DNA from: Diphasiastrum complanatum
Lineage: Eukaryota; Streptophyta; Lycopodiopsida; Lycopodiales; Lycopodiaceae
Direction: 5' to 3'
Length of the DNA stretch: 64,000 nt
NCBI GenBank assembly: GCA_029204225.1
Contig: CM055092.1
Location: 15,770,715 to 15,834,714, forward strand
The notes under the pieces are model-generated. The model ran no database searches. It was not told the DNA's origin and saw nothing but the letters and a program-made list of their open reading frames with translations. Shown here piece after piece: positions 12,405-22,239 of the stretch. The first letter of the stretch is position 1. Every line of letters begins with the position of its first letter. A program made the position numbers and the translations under genes.

Positions 12405-12520
12405 ATCGGGCCCGAGCTGTAGCTAAAAAAATATCCAGTTCCGATTCTTTTCAATTCAAATTGGGATTGGTCGATTCATTGACGAATCGCTATTCATCAC
12501 CCAACGAATTGGAAACACTA
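12405..12520 (+). mobile_element. hAT-like 3' terminus of remnant B
   Basis: The end reads GAATTGGAAACACTA. Its complement TAGTGTTTCCAATTC closely resembles plant hAT ends (CAGTGTTTCCAA). The next 8 bases, ATGTATAT, are in the place of a target duplication, but the left end was not found. The LTR of the following retroelement starts within those bases, at 12528. Confidence 0.55.
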
Positions 12521-13443
12521 ATGTATATGTCATGTGCCAAATCCCATGCAAATAGCAATTACAATGAAGTAAAGCTAAAAGCAAGAAGAGAACAAGACAT
12601 TCATGATAGCATATCAATAGAAAGCTAGAAACAATGAGATTACAATGGAATCACATTAGCAATTAAAGGAAGAGTAAAATCAATGGAAATGGAGCATTGA
12701 TTCATGTGGATAGGGCACATGAGACCTAGCAATGGAGATCCCTATGGCTCACATTCACAAGGAAGCTAGAAGCTCTGACTCGCAAATGAGCCAAAAGATT
12801 CACAAAATGATGTCTCTTGCCTAGTTATAGACAATGCTCTTACTTAACTTAACTATCTTGAGGGATAGTTAGCCCTTGTTAAGTATTATTTAAACTACAT
12901 TGGGCCCTTATTGGCCTATTATCCTTATTAGTTACCTTGAAGGGCCTAAATAGGGAACCGCCTTGTTCTTAAGGCTAGTAGCTCCTTTTGGGCCTACAAA
13001 GCTTACATTGGATATTATCTTGCATGCATAAGCATGGATGTACTAACAGTACATGACACTCCCCCTACTTAAACATTTTTGTCCTCAAGGATGAAGACGC
13101 TTGTCTGATCAGTTTGATCACCTTGGTAGTCATGATTGAGGATGTGTCATCCAAAAACGTATTGCCTCATTACAAATCCAAAGCTGTCGAATTGAATTCA
13201 TTTTGTTAGCTTCAGACTGTAATCCTTGTTTCCATGAAGGAGAAAAGATGGCCGAAGAAGAGATGGATGAAACACCATATCACTTTTTGACAATCAAATC
13301 GCAATATCCTCGTTTGTCTGCTTCTTCGACATCGTAATAAATTGGGTGATCTATCCAATTCCTTTAGGATCATATTTTAGCATTGCAATCTAGCTGTGTT
13401 GGTCTGAAGATTTTGTCATGTTGTTGGGTAGTCACTTTGTTGT

Positions 13444-14451
13444 TCAATCCAAATGCTTCAATGATAACCATAAGCCTTGCATCTGAATTGTATATTGGGA
13501 ACTACATTTATGTTGCCGATCCTGTGTACATTCCATAGCACTGCGTAAATGTTGATTGGTCCTTTCCTGTGAATTCAGTGGGGAATCAAGAGCCGTTGAT
13601 GAAGGTGGTCGATCTATTTGCTGAACAAGTTTTTCCATTGTTGATATCATCATGTTGCACTCGTTGTTCCAACGTTCCCCTGTCATTTTCAAGTTCGACT
13701 GGATATTCAATATGACTCTGTAATACCTGTTTTTCCTTGTCCATGTCAATTCTTCGGACATCTTGAGAAGGTAGTTGGAACGATGTAGATGGCTCATTAC
13801 ATCTTTGATCAGCTCCTGCAATTTGGTCTTGTCCACCAGATAGGCTAGCAAACAATCTTTCCCATTTCCCTCATCAGCTTGCTGATTTTTTTCCATTCCT
13901 TGCAACATTGTAACTATCAGATCTTGTGTGCCCTGCATTTTACTTAGTATGTTTTCTTGTTGGTTCAAAACCTGCAGTTCTTCCATCACTTCTTCAGTAG
14001 GGTTTGATTGTCCAATGAACAATAGTAATGACGAACCACAATGGGTATGAGGAGTGGCATTATTGATAGTGCTATTCTGTATGCAACGTTGCACAAGAGA
14101 TGACGATTGTTCAAGTTGGCACATAGAACTCTTGTACTGCGGTGCGTGCTCATCATCTTGTGAACTGCGATGATGTTTTGATTGTCGTGAGTATAGCTCA
14201 TCATCACTGTCACTACTACAAAAACCACCATCAATATTAGATTGATTTGACTGGTATAGCTCATGGTCTTTATTTTGGTCAAAGTAGTTTTCATCATAAC
14301 TCAAACAGTCTTCATATGAGTCGTGTTGCTCATATTGATCTGAATTACTGTCATTGTGCTCCTCATATTGATCTTCAAAATTATAGTTGGATTGATCTTC
14401 GTATTCGGAGTCATTGTCATTTATATATTCGAAATCGGACTCAACATCCAT
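13444..14451 (-). CDS. ORF carried by the non-autonomous LTR element, function unknown
   Basis: This is a 335-codon uninterrupted minus-strand frame starting MDVESDFEY. The first ~100 residues are very rich in Asp, Glu, Asn, Tyr, Ser and Gln (for example NDSEYEDQSNYNFEDQY). The rest is less biased, Gln- and Leu-containing, with helix-like stretches (LQVLNQQENILSKMQ) and an NNECNMMISTMEKL segment. No zinc knuckle, protease DTG/DSG or RT motif was found. Its position after the primer site fits gag, but similarity to known gag was not recognised. It may be a degenerate gag or a captured sequence. Whether it is expressed is unknown. Confidence 0.4.
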   Translation of the reverse strand: MDVESDFEYINDNDSEYEDQSNYNFEDQYEEHNDSNSDQYEQHDSYEDCLSYDENYFDQNKDHELYQSNQSNIDGGFCSSDSDDELYSRQSKHHRSSQDDEHAPQYKSSMCQLEQSSSLVQRCIQNSTINNATPHTHCGSSLLLFIGQSNPTEEVMEELQVLNQQENILSKMQGTQDLIVTMLQGMEKNQQADEGNGKDCLLAYLVDKTKLQELIKDVMSHLHRSNYLLKMSEELTWTRKNRYYRVILNIQSNLKMTGERWNNECNMMISTMEKLVQQIDRPPSSTALDSPLNSQERTNQHLRSAMECTQDRQHKCSSQYTIQMQGLWLSLKHLD

Positions 14452-15273
14452 CTTGAGAATTGAAGGACTTGTGAGTTACGGTATAGTGAGCTGAAGTTTA
14501 TGTGCAAGGGACTTTGAAAAACAATTTAAATGCTCTTTTCTCCACCCACTTAAAACTCAGAGTTCTCATATAAAATTGGGCACTTTTGCTTTTTACAATA
14601 TTCAATTTTGAGCTCAGACGGAAAAGTTATGAGGATTACATAAAATTTTGACTTAAGAAAAGATGTCCTGAAGAAAATAAAATTGATATGTAACAATTAC
14701 AAGATTTCGACAACTTCTCAGTGTCAGGCTTGTTGTTCTGATCACTTTTCGTTCTTACTCAACTGAAGTCCGAGCTCAAGCAAGAAGGTTATGCAGAGCC
14801 AAAGAGATTTTAGCAATGACATATCTTATTGCAGCTTATCAAAGAAATGACATTCTGGAGTTCGAGAAAGTTTTGAAGAATAATCGAAGACAATAATGGA
14901 TGATCCATTTGTCCGCAATTACATTGAAGACTGCTTAAAAACATTTGAACACAAGTGCTGCTGAAGTTAATCAAGCCCTACACTCAAATTCGAATTTCTT
15001 TCATTTCAAAAGAACTGAACATCCCAGTTAAAAAAAAAATGTGGAACAGCTTTCGGTTTCTCAAACAAATCCTAGAAATACAACCTATCTGATTTCGCAC
15101 AGGTTGAAACAGCTTCTCGGCATGTAGGATTAGAGAAGAATCCGTCAGGGAAGCGTGAAATCGTGGAGGGAAGAGAGATGAATTGTGGGAAATTGTAGAG
15201 GGGGTCTGATTCGTGGGAAATTGACCAGGAGAAGTCGCGAAGTCAGAACTCGTGGAGGTCAGAAGTCGCAGGA

Positions 15274-15345
15274 AGTAATCGCAGGAACTTATGGGGTGGA
15301 TTTGTGAAGAGTAATCGCAGGAACTCGTGGGGTGGATTCGTGGAG
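15274..15345 (+). repeat. 36-bp tandem duplication in the LTR element leader
   Basis: The phrase AGTAATCGCAGGAAC begins at 15274 and 15310, and the two 36-bp units differ at few positions. Further GTGGAGAA/AGTCGC-type words extend the pattern to about 15420. It is located between primer site and ORF of the LTR element. Confidence 0.75.
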
Positions 15346-16468
15346 AAGTCGCCAGCAAAATCGTCAGGAGAATTTGTGGAGAACCCGTGGACTCGTGGAG
15401 AATCACGGAACAGGTTTGACAATTTTGAAGAAAGAAAACTAGCAAAACTAGAGCTAGGAAACAAGATTTGTCATAACTTTTTGGATACTAATCCAATGAC
15501 CTACCATATGGATCAGATCAAAGCTAAGACAATGCTCTAAATCCTATATAAAGAAGCTTGAGTTTAAAACTCAAACAAAATCTGAAAAGTTCAAACAAAG
15601 TGAAAGAAACTTTCTAATCACCTATTTTGACAGCTTTTGGGAACAGTGCAATAACTTTTGCATCTCTTATCCAAATGCCTTGCAAATTGGTGCAAATGAA
15701 AGCTAAGACAAAGCCTACAAACCTATAGAATCAAATTAGAAATGAAAAATGAAATTGAATGTCGAAAATTGGTCTGAGCAGACCTGAAAATTTCAAACTT
15801 AAAAATTAGCAAAAAGAAAGCTACAAATGCAATAAACTTATCAAATCTAATGAAATTCACATAGAATCATCATGAATTCATAATCTATGCTCTGATACCA
15901 AGAAATGTCATGTGCCAAATCCCATGCAAATAGCAATTACAATGAAGTAAAGCTAAAATCAAGAAGAGAACAAGACATTCATGATAGCATATCAATAGAA
16001 AGCTAGAAACAATGAGATCACAATGGAATCACAGTAGCAATGAAAGGAAGAGTAAAAATAATGGAAATTGAGCATTGATTCATGTGGATAGGGCACATGA
16101 GACCTAGCAATGGAGATCTCTATGGCTCACATTTGCAAGGAAGCTAGAAGCTCTCACTCAAAAGATTCACAAAATGATGTCTCTTGCCTAGTTATAGACA
16201 ATGCTCTTACTTAATTTAACTATCTTGAGAGATAGTTAGGTTGTTAAGTATATTTAAACTACATTGGGCCCTTATTGGTCTATTATCCTTATTAGTTACT
16301 TTGAAGGGCCTAAAGAGGGAACCGTCTTGTTCTTAAGGCTAATAGCTCCTTTTGGGCCTGCAAAGCTTACATTGGATATTATCTTGCATGCATAAGCATG
16401 GATGTACAGTACATGACATTATATGAAGAGGAGCAGTTTTGCTCCTCTATGTATTGACTCATCTACAG

Positions 16469-16629
16469 GTTATACAGAGGATGCCTCCGGTCACAGTCCT
16501 ATCCAGGTAGATCGAGACCAAATAAGACTTGAAGTAGAGGATGAGACGACAGGCCATGATGAGGATGAGGATGTGGCTTTTGAATTTTTGTATGAGCAGT
16601 ACAGAGAGGATCGTGCACGGCACAAATGA
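16469..16629 (+). pseudogene. Acidic tail exon, probably hAT-derived
   Basis: After a CATCTACAG acceptor the frame runs through ETTGHDEDEDVAFEFLYEQY to a stop at 16629. The layout, a short acidic final exon, matches the tails of hAT remnants A and B. No diagnostic motif is present. It probably continues the hAT sequence interrupted by the LTR element at 12528-16418. Confidence 0.35.
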
Positions 16630-17219
16630 CAAACTGAATCCATAGTTGCGGCCACTGGCTGGCACGTTCCACCTCTCAAGTATTAACAAGGATAACCAAA
16701 GCCCTCTAGCTTGCTACATTCTCAGATATAAGTATCAGGACCCAGTTGGCTATCTTCACACAATTTATCTATCTTAAAAGAGATGAAAAGGAGTCCAAAA
16801 ATACATAAAGATAAAACTCCAAGCTTGTTCCTCTATGAGCACCAACATACATCTACTCAGAAAACACACTATCCCCTCCTTGCATGATTGCTTTTGCAAC
16901 TCAATTCTGCCCATGATACCTAAGCACTCACACCATGTGGCATATAGGAAAACTTTGCACATTGTTACATTCATATGAGCACATTGTTTATTGAATTTTA
17001 TATTATTGTTTTGACTTAGATCTTTTGATTTTTTGAGTTGCTTGTATATTGTTTCTAAGCTTTACCTAATGATATCACTGATTTCTTTATATAAATTTGT
17101 GAAATTGGATGTATTCTAATTTCTCAAATAGATATATATACTACCGTGTGGAAAACTAAGGATGTTTACCATATATCTTCCACACTGTAACTGGTTCCTC
17201 TCTGGCAGGACTTAAGGCA

Positions 17220-18260
17220 AGCAACAGCTCTAGAGAACTCAGGTTAGGACTGCTTAAATGCAAGCAGCTGAAAATCCAACAGAGCATACCGATCAACATC
17301 TTTGGGGTATATGGTCTCAATAAAAGTGTTCCAGCCTCTAATAAGCCTTAAATCAGCATATCGACCAGGCTGTTGCCACGGAGGATGAAACACGGCCACC
17401 ACCATGTGAATTTGTTCCACAAATCAATCCAATCTAGTCTGTCAGATGTCTGATGTTTGGGAAACCTGGGTCACCAGACAAATAGTATGACTAGTTGTTA
17501 GTAATCATGTTACTATGAAGTAAGTTCACTGAGCACTCTAAAGTTGAAACTTCTAACATTGAAAGTGAATCATTGAGTTAATGCAGCTGCTAGAGTCTAG
17601 TAGACAATGAGGTTCATAGTTTTGAAATGAAATGAACATGAAAATGTAATGAAGAATTTGAGAGACGAATCGTGATCAGTTAAATTTTAAGAGAAGACCT
17701 CTAGGATGAGCGTTGTCTGCCAAGGTCTCTTCTTTCCTGCCCACAAATTTGCAGAGTAGACCCAAGGTACTAGCCTCACAGTCGTCCATTCGCTAAACTG
17801 CATAAATAAGTCCCTCGGTGATGGCAAGGTTTTCAAAGTCGAGCCAGAAAGAGGGGGGACTAGGTGACTGTCTCCTCGAAAGCGTGTCTATGCTCAGTCC
17901 TAGAGCCATCCCATGGAAAGCATCCTTACTCATCACCATTTGTCCGAGCTTTAGCTTTACAGCCAGCAATGTAATTAGTACCACCCAGATGTACCTTGAC
18001 ACCTTCACAATGTCAACTCTCTGGCTATGATTTCTGAATACAGCATGTGCCGCGGGTCTGTTCGCGACAAAGCTCATTAGCCCGTGCATCTCTAACAACC
18101 TCAGCCACCCATGATAGCTTAGCCATATCCTTTAGAGGAGGTGAAGGCAATGTGTAGTACAGGGTGAGCATCTGATGCGTGGATAGGTGTCCACTAGGCA
18201 GCCCATATCAACCAAAGCACTTGCGCTGTCTGTGATAACCTAGACAACATGGGAAGGGCC
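17220..18260 (-). pseudogene. hAT transposase remnant C
   Basis: On the minus strand near 18140-18090, the frame LPSPPLKDMAKLSWVAEVVR with DAR corresponds to the hAT segment that usually reads IGKLPWIKEVVRDAR. It is followed, in another frame, by MSFVANRPAAHAVFRNHSQR. Further along (about 17420-17240) a stretch with VFHPPWQQPGRYADLRL and LDFQLLAFKQ resembles the C-terminal part. Frame changes and stops are frequent. This is a separate, more decayed copy on the strand opposite to A and B. Confidence 0.6.
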
Positions 18261-18896
18261 CACCTCCTATCTGGCATTCCGAATATGCCTAAATATCCAC
18301 TGATCTGTGTGATGTGGTGGGAAACAGAATTATTTACTGCATACAGGAATGTTGTGGCCATGCAAAATGAAACTAAAATATCGATGACTAATTTTAGCTT
18401 CCGTTTTTCATCTGCGTTGAAGTTTGGTGGTCTCGGTCATCACCATGTGATACTTCATTCTGGATTTGCCGATTTATTTTAAAAGCCAAGACATTCAAGT
18501 TCAGATTCATCTGAGACTGCTTTTGTTTCGCGCTAGAGGACGATTGCTTTTGTTCTCCCAACCAATGTCTACAAAATCTACTATGGAATGTTTTTAGCAC
18601 CAAAGGTGGCTATTTGTTGTTCGATATTTTCAGAAAGGTTCTTGGTATTATCTGGATCCTTATAGCTTTCCAGTCAAGTATTATTCATGACAGCTGAAGA
18701 GGTGTAGCATGTGCTTGTTCTGCTATTTCAAGAGACTTTCCTCCATCTTCCTCTTTCATTTGTGATTCATAAAATAAATTGTCATGCACGAAAATTCTTA
18801 AGATCCATATAGTATTTGACAGCATCTCTTGCTATTTAAGATCCATAATATTCCATATACTGTATTTGACAGCATCCTTTGTTGTTTTAATGATAG

Positions 18897-21245
18897 AGCA
18901 CTTGTGCCATATGCCTGGAAGTCATGAAAGCTGGCCTTGGACACGCACTGTTTACGGCAGAATGCTCCCATACATTCCACTTTTCCTGTATTGCATCCAA
19001 TGTACGGCATGGTAACTTGGTTTGTCCTGTTTGTCGGGCCAAGTGGAAAGAAGTTCCTTGGCAAGCTCCTGTGGAAGCACCAAAAGAAAAGATCTTAACA
19101 AGATCAAGAAGACTGTCTATGACGGCTGCACGAAACTCGCTGCGAGAAGGCATGGCAGAAGAGGCTCAGATAGAAGCTGAAGAGGAGATGAGGAGGCTTG
19201 ATCCTGTTCTTCGTATCTTGGACGAGTCAATTGCAAATGCCCGAGGAATTCGTCGCATCAGTCCTCCAGAGCCCAATATTTTTGATGACGACGAGCCATT
19301 GAATGGCCATTTAATAATCGATGCAGAAGCTCAAGGTGAAGGACCTTCTTTCCAAGAAGATGAAAGGCAAGAATGCACCAATACAGATGAAATTCAGAGA
19401 GCTGGCTTGAGAGTTGAGAAGAGTGAAAATTTTAGTACGCAAGAGCAGCTACTCAAGTCCAAAGAAGATAGCATTACACAAAATGCATGTGAGGAAATCA
19501 CTGTTGAAGTAGAAGAGGAACATGCTGATAAAGTAAATTTCACGACAAAACTAGGGGTATGTTGCCATGCAGAGTTTGAAAGTGTTCCTTGTCTAGAATC
19601 ACATGAGAATTTCACAGTACTCGTCCATTTGAAAGCATCGGCTCATAACAGTAACAAAGAAATAGATCGTGAAAATAGTCTACAAGAACAGGCTTTGCAG
19701 AAGTCTGAGCTTGGCCATAATAATATCAGTACAAATCTACTTGCAAGGTCATCTCAGATATTGGATCCAAGTTGTAGAGCTCCCCTAGATCTCATAACAG
19801 TCTTGGATGTTAGTGGAAGCATGGCAGGCACCAAGCTTCTACTTCTTAAACGTGCTATGGGCTTTGTGATTCGTAATCTTAGTCCTTCTGATCGCCTTTC
19901 TGTGGTTGCATTTTCATCCTCTGCAAAGCGATTGTTTCCGCTAAGAAGGATGGTTGAGGATGGACGACAAGCAGCACTGCGAGCAATTGAGTCTTTGGTC
20001 TCCACGGGTGGAACAAACATTGCTGAAGGTTTGAGAAAGGGTGCAAAGATTCTTGAGGATCGGCATGAACACAATCCTGTTGCAAGTATAATGCTTTTGT
20101 CGGATGGTCAAGACACTTACAATGCTGGAGCACAATGTGCCCTTTCTCTTGTGCATAGAGGAGGGTCGGATTATAGACATCTAATTCCCGTTTCCCTTAG
20201 ACATGGCACATCATCTGGACGTACACAAGTACCTGTACATACTTTTGGTTTTGGGGCTGACCATGATGCAGCCATTATGCATTCTATTGCAGAAGTTTCA
20301 GGAGGCACATTCTCATTCATTCAGGCAGAAGGTGCAGTACAGGATGCTTTTGCTCAATGCATAGGTGGCTTACTAAGTGTTGTTATTCAGGATGTCCAGT
20401 TGCAGATTTCCACCCTCAGTCCAGATGTCCAGCTCACAGCTATGCAAACTGGCAGCTATGATGGCTGTATTTTGGATCAGGGCACAAGCGGAGCTGTTAA
20501 GTTGGGAGATTTATATGCTGAGGAGGAACGTGATATTTTGCTAGAGCTAACAGTTCCTGCTCATGAAAAACCTCCTTCAAGCATACTACCGGAGATGCCT
20601 GTGGTTCAGGTGCAATGCATCTGCAGGGATCCTGTTTCTCAGGACATATGCCATACACAGCCAAGTAAACTTACTATTTTTCGACCACAGTGTTTGGAAA
20701 ACATCAGTCAAACTTCCAGTCTTGAGGTTGACAGGCAACGTAACAGGCTGATGATAGCACAGGCAATTGTTCAGGCTGGTTCCCTTGCAGATGCTGGCGA
20801 TATAGCTGGTGCCCAGAGGGCATTACAATTAGCTAAAAGTACTTTGCAAAATTCTGCTGCATCCAAAGCGGGTGACCATTTGTCAAATGCGCTTGAAACA
20901 GAGCTCACTGAAATTCAATTAAGAATGGCTAACAGACAAATGTATGAAAGGTCAGGGAGAGCATACATTCTCTCAGCACAGAGTTCCCATTTCCGTCAAA
21001 GGGCAACAGCCAGAGGAGATTTTGTAGATGGCCACAGTCGTGACTACCAAACACCGTCCATGCTTGACATGATTTTACGTTCTCAGACTGTTTCACTGCC
21101 AACTTTGTCTAGTATAAGGTCAATGCCCGTGTCACGCCAGGCCTATGCAGCTGATGGGAGCAGCCAAAGATCTTCAAATTCAGGCTCGTCAGCTAGAGCA
21201 TTACTGCTTAGGACATCAAGTAGTGTTCAACATTTTTTTGCTTAA
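18897..21245 (+). CDS. WAV3/EDA40-like RING-vWA E3 ubiquitin ligase, last exon
   Basis: This exon encodes residues 78-859 of the predicted protein and ends at TAA. It opens in phase with STCAICLEVM, so the RING-H2 domain is complete. The ligands are C80, C83, C100, H102, H105, C108, C120 and C123 (AECSHTFHFSC ... CPVCRAKW). A low-complexity acidic linker follows. The vWA domain then starts near residue 375 with PLDLITVLDVSGSMAG, whose DVSGS (from D381) is a metal-site motif, and continues through STGGTNIAEGLRKGAK and LLSDGQDT. The C-terminus has YQTPSMLDMILRSQT, conserved in the family. RING ligases of this group act with E2 enzymes; WAV3 relatives affect root gravitropism and growth in Arabidopsis. 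No break was seen. Family assignment is firm; the exact orthologue within WAV3/WAVH/EDA40 is not resolved. Confidence 0.93.
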   Translation, partial: STCAICLEVMKAGLGHALFTAECSHTFHFSCIASNVRHGNLVCPVCRAKWKEVPWQAPVEAPKEKILTRSRRLSMTAARNSLREGMAEEAQIEAEEEMRRLDPVLRILDESIANARGIRRISPPEPNIFDDDEPLNGHLIIDAEAQGEGPSFQEDERQECTNTDEIQRAGLRVEKSENFSTQEQLLKSKEDSITQNACEEITVEVEEEHADKVNFTTKLGVCCHAEFESVPCLESHENFTVLVHLKASAHNSNKEIDRENSLQEQALQKSELGHNNISTNLLARSSQILDPSCRAPLDLITVLDVSGSMAGTKLLLLKRAMGFVIRNLSPSDRLSVVAFSSSAKRLFPLRRMVEDGRQAALRAIESLVSTGGTNIAEGLRKGAKILEDRHEHNPVASIMLLSDGQDTYNAGAQCALSLVHRGGSDYRHLIPVSLRHGTSSGRTQVPVHTFGFGADHDAAIMHSIAEVSGGTFSFIQAEGAVQDAFAQCIGGLLSVVIQDVQLQISTLSPDVQLTAMQTGSYDGCILDQGTSGAVKLGDLYAEEERDILLELTVPAHEKPPSSILPEMPVVQVQCICRDPVSQDICHTQPSKLTIFRPQCLENISQTSSLEVDRQRNRLMIAQAIVQAGSLADAGDIAGAQRALQLAKSTLQNSAASKAGDHLSNALETELTEIQLRMANRQMYERSGRAYILSAQSSHFRQRATARGDFVDGHSRDYQTPSMLDMILRSQTVSLPTLSSIRSMPVSRQAYAADGSSQRSSNSGSSARALLLRTSSSVQHFFA

Positions 21246-21453
21246 GAATCATAAGTTAAGCATCCGATTGAATCTGTGTTGCTGCTGTCAAGCATGTGTC
21301 AAACCGAAGTTCAATCTTCTATTCGGCATATCATTGGAATGTTTTATACCTTATGTGGAACTTATTCACTTCAGTTCTCTACCATATCAGTTGGCTCACC
21401 TGGAAAGCATTTCCTTTTCTGATGTGCTATGCCTCCACAACTTTAGTTACAGG

Positions 21454-21454
21454 G

Positions 21455-21490
<36 letters not shown>

Positions 21491-21505
21491 CAGAGAGAGA
21501 GAGAG
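21454..21505. repeat. Imperfect (GA)n microsatellite in the presumed 3' UTR
   Basis: A 52-bp GA-rich run with two interruptions, about 210 bp after the ligase stop codon. Confidence 0.93.
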
Positions 21506-21607
21506 CGCTTTAATGTCCTTTCCATGCCAAAAGGCATATAAGATTAATGAAGTACATGTCAAGTATGTGGTAACTATGGGAGCGTATAAAATGTCTTCAA
21601 AACTATA

Positions 21608-21613
21608 ATAAAG
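21608..21613 (+). terminator. Candidate poly(A) signal of the WAV3-like gene
   Basis: AATAAA lies about 360 bases after the stop codon. It is the first perfect AATAAA noticed downstream. Cleavage-site data would be needed to confirm it, since plant signals are loose. Confidence 0.3.
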
Positions 21614-21649
21614 AAAACTAGTACAAATTAAAATAGACACGTCTGCGAG

Positions 21650-22146
21650 AGTGTGTGTGCGCATAAGAATCACTTGTATCCATGTCAAGATGTCAAGACT
21701 GTGCTGCTGCTGCTGTGGTGATGCTGTAAAAAGATGTAATGTGAGCCACAACATGAGAAGGCACTGGACCCTGCCGGCGTCGTCTGTGAGCGTGAGCATG
21801 TGTAGTAGTACGTCTTTGCGTAGGATGTCTGGTGATTCTGGTAGTAACGTGATGGTGGGAAGTACACTGTCTCTGATGTCTATGAGCATGTGAGCGGCTG
21901 TCATCCTCGTCATCGTCATAATCCTTATCCTCAGGCACTAAATCACGCGACCTCCGCCTAGTAAGGAATGAAGTAATCAATGGCTATGAGGTAAAATGCT
22001 GAGGTGTCTCGTATAAATCTCTCCGTAGTATGAACATCTCGTGTACTATCAGAGCGACACACCGTCGATCCTCATAGGCTATGAGAGAGCGTAGAGTGGT
22101 AGGCATGTCTCGAAATAGGCAATAATATCGCCCTCTGATCTCATAG

Positions 22147-22148
<2 letters not shown>
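21650..22148 (-). other. Degraded coding-like region, Arg/His-rich
   Basis: Two adjacent minus-strand frames read RGRYYCLFRDMPTTLRSLIA (about 22140-22080), then YEDRRCVALIVHEMFILRR, and then a tail with an acidic cluster (EDKDYDDDEDD) followed by HAHRHQR and HAHRRRR. The arrangement recalls the end of a transposase, but no family was recognised. A GA tract bounds it on the right. Confidence 0.3.

Positions 22149-22201
<53 letters not shown>
22149..22201. repeat. (GA)n microsatellite, 53 bp
   Basis: A perfect GA run. Confidence 0.97.
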
Positions 22202-22203
<2 letters not shown>

Positions 22204-22239
22204 CAGTTTTCAGGAATCCAGTGCATTAGTTCGAGGAGC

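Larger units (their letters stand above)
12528..16418 (-). mobile_element. 3.9-kb non-autonomous LTR retrotransposon
   Basis: Direct repeats at 12528-13058 and 15906-16418 (531 and 513 bp) are nearly identical. Both have ends TGTCATGT...ACATGACA, an 8-bp perfect inverted terminus. The sequence GCTCTGATACCA at 15889-15900 is the complement of the tRNA-Met-type primer site TGGTATCAGAGC, five bases from the right LTR, so the element lies on the minus strand. A purine tract (AGGGGGAG on the minus strand) adjoins the left LTR. Flanks GTATA and TTATA form a 5-bp duplication with one mismatch. No reverse transcriptase, integrase or protease was seen, so movement would depend on another element. One 335-codon ORF lies inside. 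Confidence 0.88.
6468..18896 (+). other. 12.4-kb intron of the WAV3-like gene
   Basis: The intron is bounded by GTGAGT and a TTGTTGTTTTAATGATAG acceptor, both phase 0. It contains a BED-finger fragment, microsatellites, three or more hAT transposon remnants and a 3.9-kb LTR element, each listed separately. From 6500 to about 7600 no gene or recognisable element was seen. About 16630-17200 is also featureless. It is inferred to be a true intron because the exons on either side complete one conserved protein. Confidence 0.75.

Noticed and set aside
19394-20180. Antisense frames within the ligase last exon
   Set aside because: Shadow frames of the conserved RING-vWA coding sequence.
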